A stretch of 64,000 nt of DNA from Gammaproteobacteria bacterium (GCA_003331625.1 QOPF01000001.1:1-64000); one strand, 5' to 3'; positions 20,971-30,951 are shown, counted from the stretch's first letter. Numbers and translations are program-made. Notes: generated by a model from the sequence alone, not told the origin.

Positions 20971-22098
20971 TTAATCTATTTGTTTCCTCACAAAAGAGGG
21001 AATATCAAGATAATCATTTTTTTTTGTATTTTCAGAGTTACTATTTTGACTATCTATCCTAGGGCCTAATGTAGGTACTTCTTGAAATTTTCCATAAGGG
21101 TCATTTGCTACCTTAAAACTTGATGCTCTTTCTCCTTGTTGTGAACTATCAGATAAACCTGTTGCAATAATTGTAACTTTTATATCTCCTTCCATATCAC
21201 CGTCTTCAACCGCACCGTGTATGATTTGAGCTCCATCGCTAGCAAAATCTTTGACTTGTCTAAGTACGTCTTCTATTTCACCCATTTTTATGCCCTTTCC
21301 AGTAATGTTTACAAGAACTCCTTTGGCATTTTGCAAGCTAATATCTTCCAACAAAGGACTGCCAACTGCTTCGGCTGCTGCATCTTTAGCTCTACTAGGC
21401 CCACTTGCAATTCCTGTGCCCATCATTGCAACTCCTTGCTCAGCCATTACAGTTTTTACATCATTGAAATCTACATTGATGTAACCTGTTTGAGTTATGA
21501 TATCGGCTATACCTCTTACAGCACCTAATAAAATATCATTTGCATGCCCAAAGGCTTCTAGCATTGTGCAATCGCCTCCAAAAACTTCGCTTAGTTTTTG
21601 ATTTGGTATTGTTATCAAAGAATCGACTTCAGATCTCAACTCTTTTATACCTGCATCAGCTAAATCATCTTTGAATTCTAATGACATTGGTTTTGTGACT
21701 ATAGCAACCGCTAGTGCTCCAACTTCTTTAGCAGCTCTGGCAACAATAGGTGCTGCACCTGTACCCGTGCCGCCTCCCATTCCTGCAGCAATAAAAACCA
21801 TATTTGCTCCTTCAAACATGGTTGTTAATCTTTCATAATCATCTAACGCAGTATCACGTCCTACATCTGGCTTTCCTCCAGCTCCTTGGCCGTGATTGTT
21901 TAATTCGCCTAATATAATTTTTTCAGTAGCTTTGTTTTTTAGGAGAGCTTGGGAATCAGTATTTGCTGAAATTGTTTCAACGCCTTCTACTCCATTACTA
22001 ACCATATGATCTATAGCATTACCACCACATCCCCCAACTCCTACAACCTTGATTATGGTTTTGTTTATTTGGCCATTGTCTACTAATTTATATTTCAT
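20971..22098 (-). CDS. ftsZ: Cell division protein FtsZ
   Basis: GGGTGTGAAP tubulin signature; C-terminal DYLDIPSFVRKQID conserved tail. Confidence 0.98.
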   Translation of the reverse strand: MKYKLVDNGQINKTIIKVVGVGGCGGNAIDHMVSNGVEGVETISANTDSQALLKNKATEKIILGELNNHGQGAGGKPDVGRDTALDDYERLTTMFEGANMVFIAAGMGGGTGTGAAPIVARAAKEVGALAVAIVTKPMSLEFKDDLADAGIKELRSEVDSLITIPNQKLSEVFGGDCTMLEAFGHANDILLGAVRGIADIITQTGYINVDFNDVKTVMAEQGVAMMGTGIASGPSRAKDAAAEAVGSPLLEDISLQNAKGVLVNITGKGIKMGEIEDVLRQVKDFASDGAQIIHGAVEDGDMEGDIKVTIIATGLSDSSQQGERASSFKVANDPYGKFQEVPTLGPRIDSQNSNSENTKKNDYLDIPSFVRKQID

Positions 22099-22115
22099 AA
22101 CTCCTCCTTATAAAT

Positions 22116-23348
22116 TTAAAAAGTATTCTGTATCCATCTGAAAGCTTTATTAAATATGCCTTTTTCATTTAACATTGCAAAATCCATATAGTCTTCTTCA
22201 AGCTCTTTTTGAGCAAATAAAATTAGTCCTACAGCAGTTGAATAGATTTGATTTGAAAGTATGTCGGTTAGTCCAATAAGGCCCTTCGGTTTTCCTACTC
22301 TTACTGGAATCTGAAATATCTCTTCGCCCAGTTGTGAAATGCCTTCTATTCTTGAAGCTCCCCCAGTTAAGACTATTCCAGCAGGTATAACTTGAGCTAA
22401 ATTAATACTTCCCATTTGCTGCTTTATGATTTGAAATATTTCTTGGTATCTCTCTTGAATAACACTCGATAATCCTTGTCTAGAGAATGATTGATTATCT
22501 CTTCCATTAATTGATTTAGTCGAAATAATTTCATCGGAGTCTGCTAAAACACTAAGAGCACATCCATGTTTCTTTTTTATATCTTCGGCGTTTTGAATTG
22601 ATGTTCCAATAGCCCTTGCTATGTCATTTGTCACATGTTCTCCAGCTATAGGAACATTAACAGTATGGCTTATTGCACCATCTGAAAATAAAGCAACATC
22701 AGAAGTCCCTCCTCCTATATCTATCAAGCAAACTCCCAATTTTTTTTCATCTTCTGTTAAAACAGAGTGACTTGAAGCTAATTGTTCCAAGACAAATTTT
22801 TGAACATCTATTCCGCATATTTTCATGCAAGAACCAATATTTGTTGAAGAATTCTTTAAACACGATACGAGATGAACATGCGCTTCTAGCCTAACACCAG
22901 CCATACCTAAGGGCGCTTTGACTCCTGATTGATTATCAATTATGAATTCTCTTGGCAAAGCATGAAGTAATTCGTATCCTTCCGGAATCCTTTGAGCCTG
23001 AGCAGTTGTCATAACTTTTTCAACTTCACTCATTTTCACTTTTCTATCTCTTATAGGAATGGCTCCAGAGGAGTTAAGGCCATTTACACTTCCCCCTGAA
23101 ATTCCTACAAAGGCTTTTGTTACTTGTTTTCCAGACATTAATTCAGCCTTGCTTACAGCTTCTTTTACAGCTAAAACTGTAGATTCAATGTCTACAATTA
23201 CTCCGTCTCTAAGGCCTGTTGAATTTTGAATTCCTAAACCGATAACATTTATTCCTTCAGAAGTTTTATCAGCAATTATGCAAACAACCTTTGAAGTGCC
23301 TATATCTATAGCTACTCGTAAATTATTTTTAATATTTACTGCCATCAC
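22116..23348 (-). CDS. ftsA: Cell division protein FtsA
   Basis: VAIDIGTSKVVCIIAD; LIDIGGGTSDVALF; C-terminal amphipathic tail. Confidence 0.96.
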   Translation of the reverse strand: MMAVNIKNNLRVAIDIGTSKVVCIIADKTSEGINVIGLGIQNSTGLRDGVIVDIESTVLAVKEAVSKAELMSGKQVTKAFVGISGGSVNGLNSSGAIPIRDRKVKMSEVEKVMTTAQAQRIPEGYELLHALPREFIIDNQSGVKAPLGMAGVRLEAHVHLVSCLKNSSTNIGSCMKICGIDVQKFVLEQLASSHSVLTEDEKKLGVCLIDIGGGTSDVALFSDGAISHTVNVPIAGEHVTNDIARAIGTSIQNAEDIKKKHGCALSVLADSDEIISTKSINGRDNQSFSRQGLSSVIQERYQEIFQIIKQQMGSINLAQVIPAGIVLTGGASRIEGISQLGEEIFQIPVRVGKPKGLIGLTDILSNQIYSTAVGLILFAQKELEEDYMDFAMLNEKGIFNKAFRWIQNTF

Positions 23349-23845
23349 ATATACCCTATTGCAATTCTATTTTCATATCTCAAATCTATACTTTTGAAAT
23401 CCTTGAGAAGCGAATTCATTTTTTGAGAGCTGAAAAAAGAATCTAAAGTCTTTAGTTGATTTTTGATATTAAAATCTTGAAAATTAAGAATTTCATTGGT
23501 TGAAGTCTTAATCTTAATTTGACCAAAATTTTTATAATCCATTGCTGAAATATGAAGATCTCTTTTTATCAGAGTCTGTTGAATAAGGTAAAAATAACCT
23601 AAAAGATCTAGTACGGATTTGTTTTGGCTCGATAAGTTAACAAGATTTTTGAAAGAAATATAATTAGGTACAAAGATTTCACCTTTTTGGCTTATAGTCT
23701 TCGATTTATTTAAAAGAAAATACGCAATGTAAGGTTCTTTAATGACATCTTTTTCTTCTATTTCCAGTTTCGATTCTTTTAAAGAAGCGCCTGATAAAAT
23801 AAAAATTAAAGAAAAAGCTAAAATTGAAAATTTAATCAATTTCAA
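23345..23845 (-). CDS. ftsQ: Shortened FtsQ-like division protein
   Basis: Position between ftsL and ftsA; N-terminal hydrophobic anchor; ISQKGEIFVPN and C-terminal KSIDLRYENRIAIGYM resemble the FtsQ beta domain; only 166 aa. Confidence 0.7.
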   Translation of the reverse strand: MKLIKFSILAFSLIFILSGASLKESKLEIEEKDVIKEPYIAYFLLNKSKTISQKGEIFVPNYISFKNLVNLSSQNKSVLDLLGYFYLIQQTLIKRDLHISAMDYKNFGQIKIKTSTNEILNFQDFNIKNQLKTLDSFFSSQKMNSLLKDFKSIDLRYENRIAIGYM

Positions 23846-24111
23846 TTTACCACCTCTAAATAAACAACTTTTTCAGGCCTTATCATTGATAACTCTATTG
23901 AAGTTACATCGAAAGCTTTTTTTAAAGATTTCTTTGCTAATATCCTGCTTTCTAGTTCTATTTTTTCGTCAACTTCTAGGTTAAGTAATTTATTGAGTTT
24001 AAAAATCTTTGCGTTAGTTTTTTTTATTTGAAAGTCATTTAGTAAATAAACAACAAGAACAAAGGAAAATAAGAGGCTTAAAAAAAGAAATATATTTAAT
24101 TTAGGATACAT
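23842..24111 (-). CDS. ftsL: Cell division protein FtsL
   Basis: 89 aa, single TM plus short coiled coil, directly after rsmH. Confidence 0.75.
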   Translation of the reverse strand: MYPKLNIFLFLSLLFSFVLVVYLLNDFQIKKTNAKIFKLNKLLNLEVDEKIELESRILAKKSLKKAFDVTSIELSMIRPEKVVYLEVVN

Positions 24112-24973
24112 ATTCTACTTCTCCAATTCTTAAAATTGCGCTCCTAGAACGAGGGTTTTTCTGAAGCTCTTTTTTCTCAGGCTTTATTTTAGCTATCATC
24201 CGGAGTTTTATATCTTTAAAGAAAGTTTGATACTCTTCTTTAAAGAATTTTTTGACAATCCTATCTTCTGCTGAGTGAAAGCTTATAACTGCTAGTATTC
24301 CATTATTCTTAATAATTTTTATAGCTGAAACTAAACCATTTTTTAACTCTTCGAATTCATCATTAACTAGTATTCTTATCCCCCTAAAAACATTTGTAGC
24401 TGGATGTTTTTTTTGGAATCCTTTGTACTGAAAAATACTAGCAAGATCTTTTGTTGTTGAAATTTTAGAAGTTTTTCTCGCTAAAATAATTTTTTTAGCA
24501 AATTGTCTTGATCTTCTTTCTTCTCCTAGAAAGTATATGACGTCTGCAATTTCTTTTTCACTAGCAGAGTTAATCCAGTCTTTAGCTGAAACTCCTGACG
24601 AATTATTAAATCTCATATCTAAAGTTCCTTCTCTCATAAAACTAAACCCTCTTTCTGGTTTGTCGAGTTGCAAAGAAGAGACGCCAAGATCAAACAATAT
24701 TCCGTCCATAGACTTTTTTGGGAATAAAGTTGAAATGCTTGAAAAAGTAGATGTTTTAAAAGTAAACCTTTTATCACTAATTAAATCTGCGTAATGCTTT
24801 ACTTCTAAATCTTTATCAATAGAAAAAAGAGATCCTTTTTCGGAAAGATTTTTTAAAATTTGTTTTGTGTGACCTCCTAAACCAAAAGTACAGTCAAGAT
24901 AAGTGCCATCTTTGTCACGAATAAGGTTTGCTAGAGTTTCTTCTAGCAAAACTGGTTCATGAGAGTAGCTCAA
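24101..24973 (-). CDS. rsmH: 16S rRNA (cytosine1402-N4)-methyltransferase
   Basis: HEPVLLEETLANL; DCTFGLGGHT; FDLGVSSLQLD; ISFHSAEDRIVK. Confidence 0.97.
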   Translation of the reverse strand: MSYSHEPVLLEETLANLIRDKDGTYLDCTFGLGGHTKQILKNLSEKGSLFSIDKDLEVKHYADLISDKRFTFKTSTFSSISTLFPKKSMDGILFDLGVSSLQLDKPERGFSFMREGTLDMRFNNSSGVSAKDWINSASEKEIADVIYFLGEERRSRQFAKKIILARKTSKISTTKDLASIFQYKGFQKKHPATNVFRGIRILVNDEFEELKNGLVSAIKIIKNNGILAVISFHSAEDRIVKKFFKEEYQTFFKDIKLRMIAKIKPEKKELQKNPRSRSAILRIGEVEYVS

Positions 24974-25446
24974 AATGGTATCTCCTTAACTTCAGATGGT
25001 AATTCAATTTCTAACTTTTCTCCTTTTATTGACTTACCTTCTTCTTTGAGTTTCCAATTTTTTTCACTCCATAATTCCAGCTTTTGACCCATTCCTATTA
25101 AAACTATCTTTGTTTTTTCTTTAATTTGACTGTAATTTCTAAGAGATTGAGGAATTAGCAGAGTCATCCTTTCGGAAACCTCAAAATCTATAGAATGAGC
25201 ATTTCCAAGAAAATTCCATTGTAAAGACCTTATTTTTGGATTTAAGCCAGATAGATTCTCAAATGCATCAGATATTTTTTTCCATAAGGCGCCAGGATAA
25301 ATTAAAAGTGAGGGGTACTGAGGGTCTCTTGTGACAATAATTGAGCCTGAAGACATCTCCCTCAGTAGATCTTTATATTTTGCAGGTATAACAATTCTTC
25401 CCTTTGTGTCTAAGGAAAGACTGCTAAACCCATAGAGTCCAGCCAT
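24970..25446 (-). CDS. mraZ: Transcriptional regulator MraZ
   Basis: SLDTKGRIVIPAKYK AbrB-like motif; first gene of dcw cluster. Confidence 0.95.
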   Translation of the reverse strand: MAGLYGFSSLSLDTKGRIVIPAKYKDLLREMSSGSIIVTRDPQYPSLLIYPGALWKKISDAFENLSGLNPKIRSLQWNFLGNAHSIDFEVSERMTLLIPQSLRNYSQIKEKTKIVLIGMGQKLELWSEKNWKLKEEGKSIKGEKLEIELPSEVKEIPF

Positions 25447-25460
25447 AAAATAGTCCCAAA

Positions 25461-25504
25461 AAGTTACACAAATGTATACTTTTGCACACTTTTACACACT
25501 TTTT
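25461..25504 (-). promoter_or_regulatory. Putative MraZ-box array: four 10-nt-phased repeats upstream of mraZ
   Basis: Minus strand AGTGTGTAAA AGTGTGCAAA AGTATACATT TGTGTAACTT, exact 10-nt period, 15 nt upstream of the mraZ ATG. Confidence 0.75.
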
Positions 25505-25575
25505 GAGCAAAGTAAATAATTTTAGGCTTTAAATGCAATTCAAGAAAAGGGATTGAACTAAAGAGAGTTAAACAG

Positions 25576-25914
25576 ATGAGCTGACTCATAAGCCGGGTTC
25601 TGTTTGTAGTAATCATTCATCTTGAGCTTATGTCGCCATAAACTTCTAGCGGCCTACCCAGATTCTAAGCGGATAGCTTCATTGAATCTCTATTTGGCCT
25701 TGCTCCAAGTGGGGTTTGCCTAGCTACTTATTGTTACCAAAAAGTACGGTGAGCTCTTACCTCACCTTTTCAACCTTACCAAAACGGCGGTTTGTTTTCT
25801 GTTGCACTTTCCATGATAAATATAAATATTTACCCCCAGGTGTTACCTGGCACTTTATCCTATGGAGCCCGGACTTTCCTCTGCTTTACAGCGATTACTC
25901 GGTCAGCTCTATGC
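25576..25914 (-). ncRNA. rnpB: RNase P RNA (bacterial class A)
   Basis: 5' GAGCTGACCGAGTAATCGC pairs with 3' GAGTCAGCTC; conserved GAGGAAAGTCCGGGCTCC and ACAGAACCCGGCTTA. Confidence 0.95.
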
Positions 25915-25916
25915 GA

Positions 25917-26747
25917 TTATACTTTTTCTTTATATCTGTTGTAAATTTCTTTAGCGCTGTAGCTTGATACCTTTGAAAAAGCTTTTGAAAAATTTTTTAA
26001 AGAAATATCTTCTCTTAGATATTTGAATAATTCATCGAGCTTTATATCAAAATCACTAAATTTTTTATTTACTCCTTCCAAAATAATAACTATTTCCCCT
26101 TTGGAAAGATTTGGATCTGTCTTTGCTAATAAATTTGCTTCTTTTAAAGACATTCTTAAGATTGTTTCATGGATTTTTGTAAGTTCTCTAGCAATACTTA
26201 CTTGCCTGATCTCTCCCAAAATATCTAACATTATCTTTAAAGATTTTTGTATCCTTTTAGGTGATTCAAATAAAATAATAGTTCTTGATTCATATTTAAA
26301 AGATGTAACAATTTTTTTTAAATCAGAACTCTTTCTCGGTAAAAAACCTTCAAAAATAAATCTATTATTATTAAACCCTGAGGTAATTAGGCCTGAAATT
26401 ACAGAAGATGGACCGGGAATGCTATATATTTTGATGTTTTCTTTAATAGCCTTTCTTACTAATTCAAAACCTGGATCTGATATTAAAGGTGTTCCGGCAT
26501 CAGAAACTAATGCTATTATTTTTCCGTTTTTAAGCAACTTTATGATTGATTGAGTTTTCCTTTCTGATGAAAAGTCATGATATGCAGACAAGGGTGTTTT
26601 GATTAAGTGTCTTGCGAAAAGTTTTTTTGAATTTCGGGTATCTTCCGCAAGAACTAAATCAGCGTTATTTAAAACTTTTATAGCTCTTAAAGTAATATCC
26701 TCTAAATTACCAATTGGGGTTGCAACTAAATATAATGTTCCAGACAT
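25917..26747 (-). CDS. rsmI: 16S rRNA (cytidine1402-2'-O)-methyltransferase
   Basis: GTLYLVATPIGNLEDITLRA; LAEDTR; ALVSDAGTPLISDPG. Confidence 0.97.
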   Translation of the reverse strand: MSGTLYLVATPIGNLEDITLRAIKVLNNADLVLAEDTRNSKKLFARHLIKTPLSAYHDFSSERKTQSIIKLLKNGKIIALVSDAGTPLISDPGFELVRKAIKENIKIYSIPGPSSVISGLITSGFNNNRFIFEGFLPRKSSDLKKIVTSFKYESRTIILFESPKRIQKSLKIMLDILGEIRQVSIARELTKIHETILRMSLKEANLLAKTDPNLSKGEIVIILEGVNKKFSDFDIKLDELFKYLREDISLKNFSKAFSKVSSYSAKEIYNRYKEKV

Positions 26748-27801
26748 GACTAAGATTATTTTTTATTATTGTAGTTTAATTTTCATCCTAGTTGGTTGTT
26801 CGTTAACTAGTAGCTTGTCTGACTCAGATTCCTTGAGTGAGTCTTATTTTGAAAACGAAAAGATAAAAATAAGCACGTCGAATCTATCAGGTAATTTAGA
26901 TGTTATCTTTTATAAAAATAATCAAAATTTACAAAAGTACTTTTTACAAGGAATACAGTCTGGATTTTTTTATATAAATGCAAACAAAAAAAGAAATGCA
27001 AAAGTAAACTTTATAGATTTCTCCCAAACAGAAATTCTTGGCTGTGAAATATTTCTATCTAATACAAAAAAAATTATATTTGTAGAAGATAAACTTTTTG
27101 AAATTATAAGGAAGTGTGAATTAACAAATACTAAAAATATAGTTTTAATAAATTCTTCTCAGAAAAAAATAAATGCCGAGCTTAATGTAATTAATCCTTA
27201 TCAATCTTACGTAGATTATTTAATGTCTATAGATTTGAATATTCTTCCTAAAGAAACTATTTTAATTACGGATAAAAAAATCAAATCAACCATGTCTTAC
27301 CAAATAACTGGAAAAAATAATATTGAAAAAGATATATCAAATTTATTTGAAATAAATAAAAGCTCCAACAGAAAAAAAGATTTAGAAAGAATTACCCAAA
27401 GAAAAATTTATCAGACTCCAAGATTTCGAAACGATATAAGAAATATAATTGTTGATACCGAAAATATAAAAATTAAAAGAATCATTCCTGCTTTTGAATT
27501 CAATTTAATTTTCGAGCCTCAACTTTATATTCTGCCAAGACAGTTAGATCTTTGGAAAAATGAAGAGAGGCAAAAATTAAACATAAGAGGTCTAGAGCAT
27601 CCTGTTTTATTTAAGAAAAATGAAATTTTTAATGAAGGGTTTTCTAGATTGAATATAAATGAAAAGATTTTTTTCTCCTTAGGATTTGATTCACTGCTGC
27701 TTATGGGAAAGGGTTTGAATTATAGATTTCAAGGAATGATGGGAACATACTTGAAGATGAATAATAAAATATTTATTCAGCCAGAAAAAATAGGTCTGTG
27801 A
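26746..27801 (+). CDS. lpoA: LpoA-like outer-membrane lipoprotein / penicillin-binding protein activator (C-terminal domain only)
   Basis: Signal with lipobox LVGC; C-terminus FFSLGFDSLLLMGKGLNYRFQGMMGTYLKMNN resembles LpoA C-terminus; divergent from rsmI. ORF-track start 26599 is antisense to rsmI; 26746 is the likely start. Confidence 0.7.
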   Translation: MTKIIFYYCSLIFILVGCSLTSSLSDSDSLSESYFENEKIKISTSNLSGNLDVIFYKNNQNLQKYFLQGIQSGFFYINANKKRNAKVNFIDFSQTEILGCEIFLSNTKKIIFVEDKLFEIIRKCELTNTKNIVLINSSQKKINAELNVINPYQSYVDYLMSIDLNILPKETILITDKKIKSTMSYQITGKNNIEKDISNLFEINKSSNRKKDLERITQRKIYQTPRFRNDIRNIIVDTENIKIKRIIPAFEFNLIFEPQLYILPRQLDLWKNEERQKLNIRGLEHPVLFKKNEIFNEGFSRLNINEKIFFSLGFDSLLLMGKGLNYRFQGMMGTYLKMNNKIFIQPEKIGL

Positions 27802-27804
27802 TTT

Positions 27805-28437
27805 TTATAGTAATTCGATTTCTAAAGAAGTAAAACTATCTTTTACGCTAGGAAGATCCTGCATTCTTTCTATGTAATCATACATAGGTTTTGAAGCCTT
27901 ATTTTCAGGTATTTTTATTTGATAATGTTCTAACCTCAAGAGGATTGGGATGATAACTGAATCTAATACAGAAAACTCATCATTTCTAAAAAAGTTCTTG
28001 TTATCAAACATTGATAGTGAATTGGATATATTCTTTTGGAGTTTATTCTTTGCTTGTGTGATCTGGGGTTTACTAGAAGCAGAGCTTTCAATAATATCTA
28101 AATTTTCAGCCCAATCCTTTTCTATTCTTTGTAAGATAAGTCTAAATTGAGCCCTTGAAACGGGGTATACAGGTAAAAGCGGTGGATGAGGAAATCTTTC
28201 ATCGAGATACTCTACTATCAAGCCTGAATGATAAAGTGATAATTCACGGTCTACTAACAGCGGTAAATTCCCATCAGGATTTATTTCTAATATTTCCTTT
28301 GGGAGATCGTCTTTATCAAGAACTTCTAAATTACAAGATATACCTTTTTCTGAAATTACAATTCTAACTTTTTGTGATCTGTGACCTATGTCATCGTGAA
28401 ATAAAACCATAGCAGATCTGTTGCTTAATAAACTCAT
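27805..28437 (-). CDS. sspA: Stringent starvation protein A (GST fold)
   Basis: MVLFHDDIGHRSQKVRIVISEKGI; ERFPHPPLLPVYPVSRA. Confidence 0.93.
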   Translation of the reverse strand: MSLLSNRSAMVLFHDDIGHRSQKVRIVISEKGISCNLEVLDKDDLPKEILEINPDGNLPLLVDRELSLYHSGLIVEYLDERFPHPPLLPVYPVSRAQFRLILQRIEKDWAENLDIIESSASSKPQITQAKNKLQKNISNSLSMFDNKNFFRNDEFSVLDSVIIPILLRLEHYQIKIPENKASKPMYDYIERMQDLPSVKDSFTSLEIELL

Positions 28438-28441
28438 GTAG

Positions 28442-29104
28442 TTATTTTAAATCCTTTTTGAATTCTTTATATGTTAAATATGCAAAAGCAGTGAATATAG
28501 TAAGAAATAATAAAACATATATTCCTATTCTCTTTCTTTGTTCCGCAGTGGGGTCTGCTACGTAAGTCATAAAGTTTGTTAAATCGTATATAAGTAGATC
28601 GTATTCGGCTTTGGGCAAAGAGTTTTGTAAATCTTCCAAGACGTGAGGCATGTTAACGTTCTGATAAACTCTATTATTGACGCCATAAGGTCTCGAAGAG
28701 TCTGGGTAATAGTTTCTTAAATAAGTATAAATCCAATCTGGTCTTCTAAGCCTTGCCTCTAAAGTTAAGTCAGGCGGATAAGCACCAAGCCATTCAATAG
28801 CATCATCTTTTTGAAGGCTAATATTCATTAACTCTCCGATTTTTGAACCATCATAGATTAAGTTATTTTCATACATCTCAAGGGGTATTGAGAGATCTTC
28901 TGCCACTCTCTTATATCTTGAATACTTTAATGAGTGACAACCATAGCAATAGTTCATATAGGTTGAGAGGCCTCTTTGTAAAGAAGCTTTATCTGAGACA
29001 TTTGACTTAAAGTCATCACATTCCATTGATCCACAACGATATTCTCCTGCGGAGAATAAAAAAGAGGAAATGAATAATAAAAAGAAACTTGAAAGAATTT
29101 TCAA
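28442..29104 (-). CDS. petC: Ubiquinol-cytochrome c reductase cytochrome c1
   Basis: [12 protein letters not shown] haem c motif; C-terminal TM; petABC context. Confidence 0.95.
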   Translation of the reverse strand: MKILSSFFLLFISSFLFSAGEYRCGSMECDDFKSNVSDKASLQRGLSTYMNYCYGCHSLKYSRYKRVAEDLSIPLEMYENNLIYDGSKIGELMNISLQKDDAIEWLGAYPPDLTLEARLRRPDWIYTYLRNYYPDSSRPYGVNNRVYQNVNMPHVLEDLQNSLPKAEYDLLIYDLTNFMTYVADPTAEQRKRIGIYVLLFLTIFTAFAYLTYKEFKKDLK

Positions 29105-30357
29105 ATAACTGCCCCTACACGATCTGGCACAGGTTTACACTTCTCAAGTCTGGTGTAAATGGGCATTAAAAGAAAATAAGAAAAATATCCAATTGTAAAA
29201 ACTTTGGTCAATAGGTTTTTCGTTTCTGTAGGAGGAACAGAACCTAAGTAAGCTAGTATAAAAAAACTAATAACGAATAACGCTAAAAAGATTTTGCTGA
29301 ATATTCCTTTATATTTAATTGACTTAACCGGACTTCTATCAAGCCATGGCAAGGCAGCAAAAATTGCTATGCCAGCCGCCATAACAACGAAGCCCAAAAA
29401 CTTTGCAGTAATTCCGAACAGAGAGAAATCAATTGCTCTTAGCATTGCATAGAAAGGGGTGTAGTACCATGAGGGAACAATATGCGCTGGAGTTGAAAGA
29501 GGATTAGCGGGTTCATAATTTACATATTCGATTATGTAACCTCCTCCTTCAGGAAAAAAGAATATTACTGTACAAAAAATTAATAAAAATACACCTAAAG
29601 CGTAAAAGTCATGAGAAATGTCATAAGGAAAAAAAGGTTTGGCATCTAAAGGAACTCCATCTTGATCCGTGTGTTGTTTTACATCAATTCCGTCGGGATT
29701 ATTTGATCCTATTTCATGTAGTGCAAGTATATGAAAGAAAACAACGGCAATAATTAATATTGGTAGAAGGACAACATGAAAAGCAAAAAGTCTTGAAAGA
29801 GTTATTCCTGAAACAATATAGTCACCTCTTATCCAAATTGCTAAATCTTCACCGAAGTAAGGAATGGATCCCACGAGAGAAATAATAACTTGAGCTGCCC
29901 AAAAAGACATTTGTCCCCAAGGCAGTACATATCCTGTGAACCCTTCTGCACAAAGTAATACATAAACGAACCAACCGCCTACCCAAATTAATTCTCTTGG
30001 TTTTTGATATGAACCATACATCATGCCTCTGAACATATGAAGGTAAATTAAAGCGAAAAAAGCTGAAGCTCCTCCAGCATGCATGTATCGAATTAGCCAC
30101 CCATAATCAACATCCCGCATAATGTATTCTATTGAAGAAAAAGCACCTTCAGCTGTATTAGTGTAATTCATCATTAACCAAAGTCCGGTTAGAATCTGCA
30201 TGACAAGAACAATTAGTAATAGGAATCCAAACAAATACCATATATTTATATTTGAAGGGGAATAATATTTTGATAGATGCCTTTCAAACAAATCAATGAC
30301 TGGAAATCTTTTATCTACCCAATCAAGACCTTTTTTTCCAATAGTGTTTTCACTCAT
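29101..30357 (-). CDS. petB: Cytochrome b of bc1 complex
   Basis: [30 protein letters not shown]; multiple TM. Confidence 0.97.
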   Translation of the reverse strand: MSENTIGKKGLDWVDKRFPVIDLFERHLSKYYSPSNINIWYLFGFLLLIVLVMQILTGLWLMMNYTNTAEGAFSSIEYIMRDVDYGWLIRYMHAGGASAFFALIYLHMFRGMMYGSYQKPRELIWVGGWFVYVLLCAEGFTGYVLPWGQMSFWAAQVIISLVGSIPYFGEDLAIWIRGDYIVSGITLSRLFAFHVVLLPILIIAVVFFHILALHEIGSNNPDGIDVKQHTDQDGVPLDAKPFFPYDISHDFYALGVFLLIFCTVIFFFPEGGGYIIEYVNYEPANPLSTPAHIVPSWYYTPFYAMLRAIDFSLFGITAKFLGFVVMAAGIAIFAALPWLDRSPVKSIKYKGIFSKIFLALFVISFFILAYLGSVPPTETKNLLTKVFTIGYFSYFLLMPIYTRLEKCKPVPDRVGAVI

Positions 30358-30950
30358 TAGCTAACTCCGTCTGAACCTATTACTAGTAAATTATCTTTTT
30401 CGAAAAAATGAGGCGGAACAACTAAATTAGTTGGTGCAGGGACATTTGCATAAACTCTTCCTACTAAATCGAATTTTGATCCATGACAAGGGCAAAAGAA
30501 TCCACCCTGCCATTTGGAGTCAAAATCTTCTGGTTTTGCTTCTGGATAATATTTAGGAGCGCAGCCTAAATGAGTACAAACTCCAGTAAGAACTGCTAAA
30601 CCTTTCTTTCTTGATCTTATATCATTTTTGGCATATTCCGGTTGAGAAGGATCTTCCATATCTGGATCAGCAAGTCTTTCGAGATTATTAGTAACAAGAG
30701 AAGTATTTTCTTCTGGAATATTTACAACAAAAACGGGTCTACCTCGCCACTCAACGGTCATCATTTCTCCGGGTAATAATTTAGAGATATCTACTTTTAC
30801 AGGGGCTCCTGCTGCCTCAGCTTTAGCACTTGGTTTGAATGCGCTGATAAATGGTACCGCAGTGAAAAAAGCTCCAATTAAGCCAAGAAAAGAAGTTGTA
30901 TAAGTAAGGAATTTCCTTCTTCCAGGATTAGGAGGACTTTTTGGTTGCAT
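30357..30950 (-). CDS. petA: Rieske iron-sulfur protein
   Basis: CTHLGC and CPCHGS cluster motifs; N-terminal TAT-like signal GRRKFLTY. Confidence 0.97.
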   Translation of the reverse strand: MQPKSPPNPGRRKFLTYTTSFLGLIGAFFTAVPFISAFKPSAKAEAAGAPVKVDISKLLPGEMMTVEWRGRPVFVVNIPEENTSLVTNNLERLADPDMEDPSQPEYAKNDIRSRKKGLAVLTGVCTHLGCAPKYYPEAKPEDFDSKWQGGFFCPCHGSKFDLVGRVYANVPAPTNLVVPPHFFEKDNLLVIGSDGVS

Positions 30951-30951
30951 A

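Noticed and set aside
25716-25967. Plus-strand ORF over 25716..25967
   Set aside because: Lies antisense to RNase P RNA and the rsmI 3' end; no homology seen
26023-26553. 176-aa plus-strand ORF
   Set aside because: Antisense to well-supported rsmI
28442-30950. petABC bc1 genes next to sspA and rpsI/rplM
   Set aside because: Common gammaproteobacterial neighbourhood
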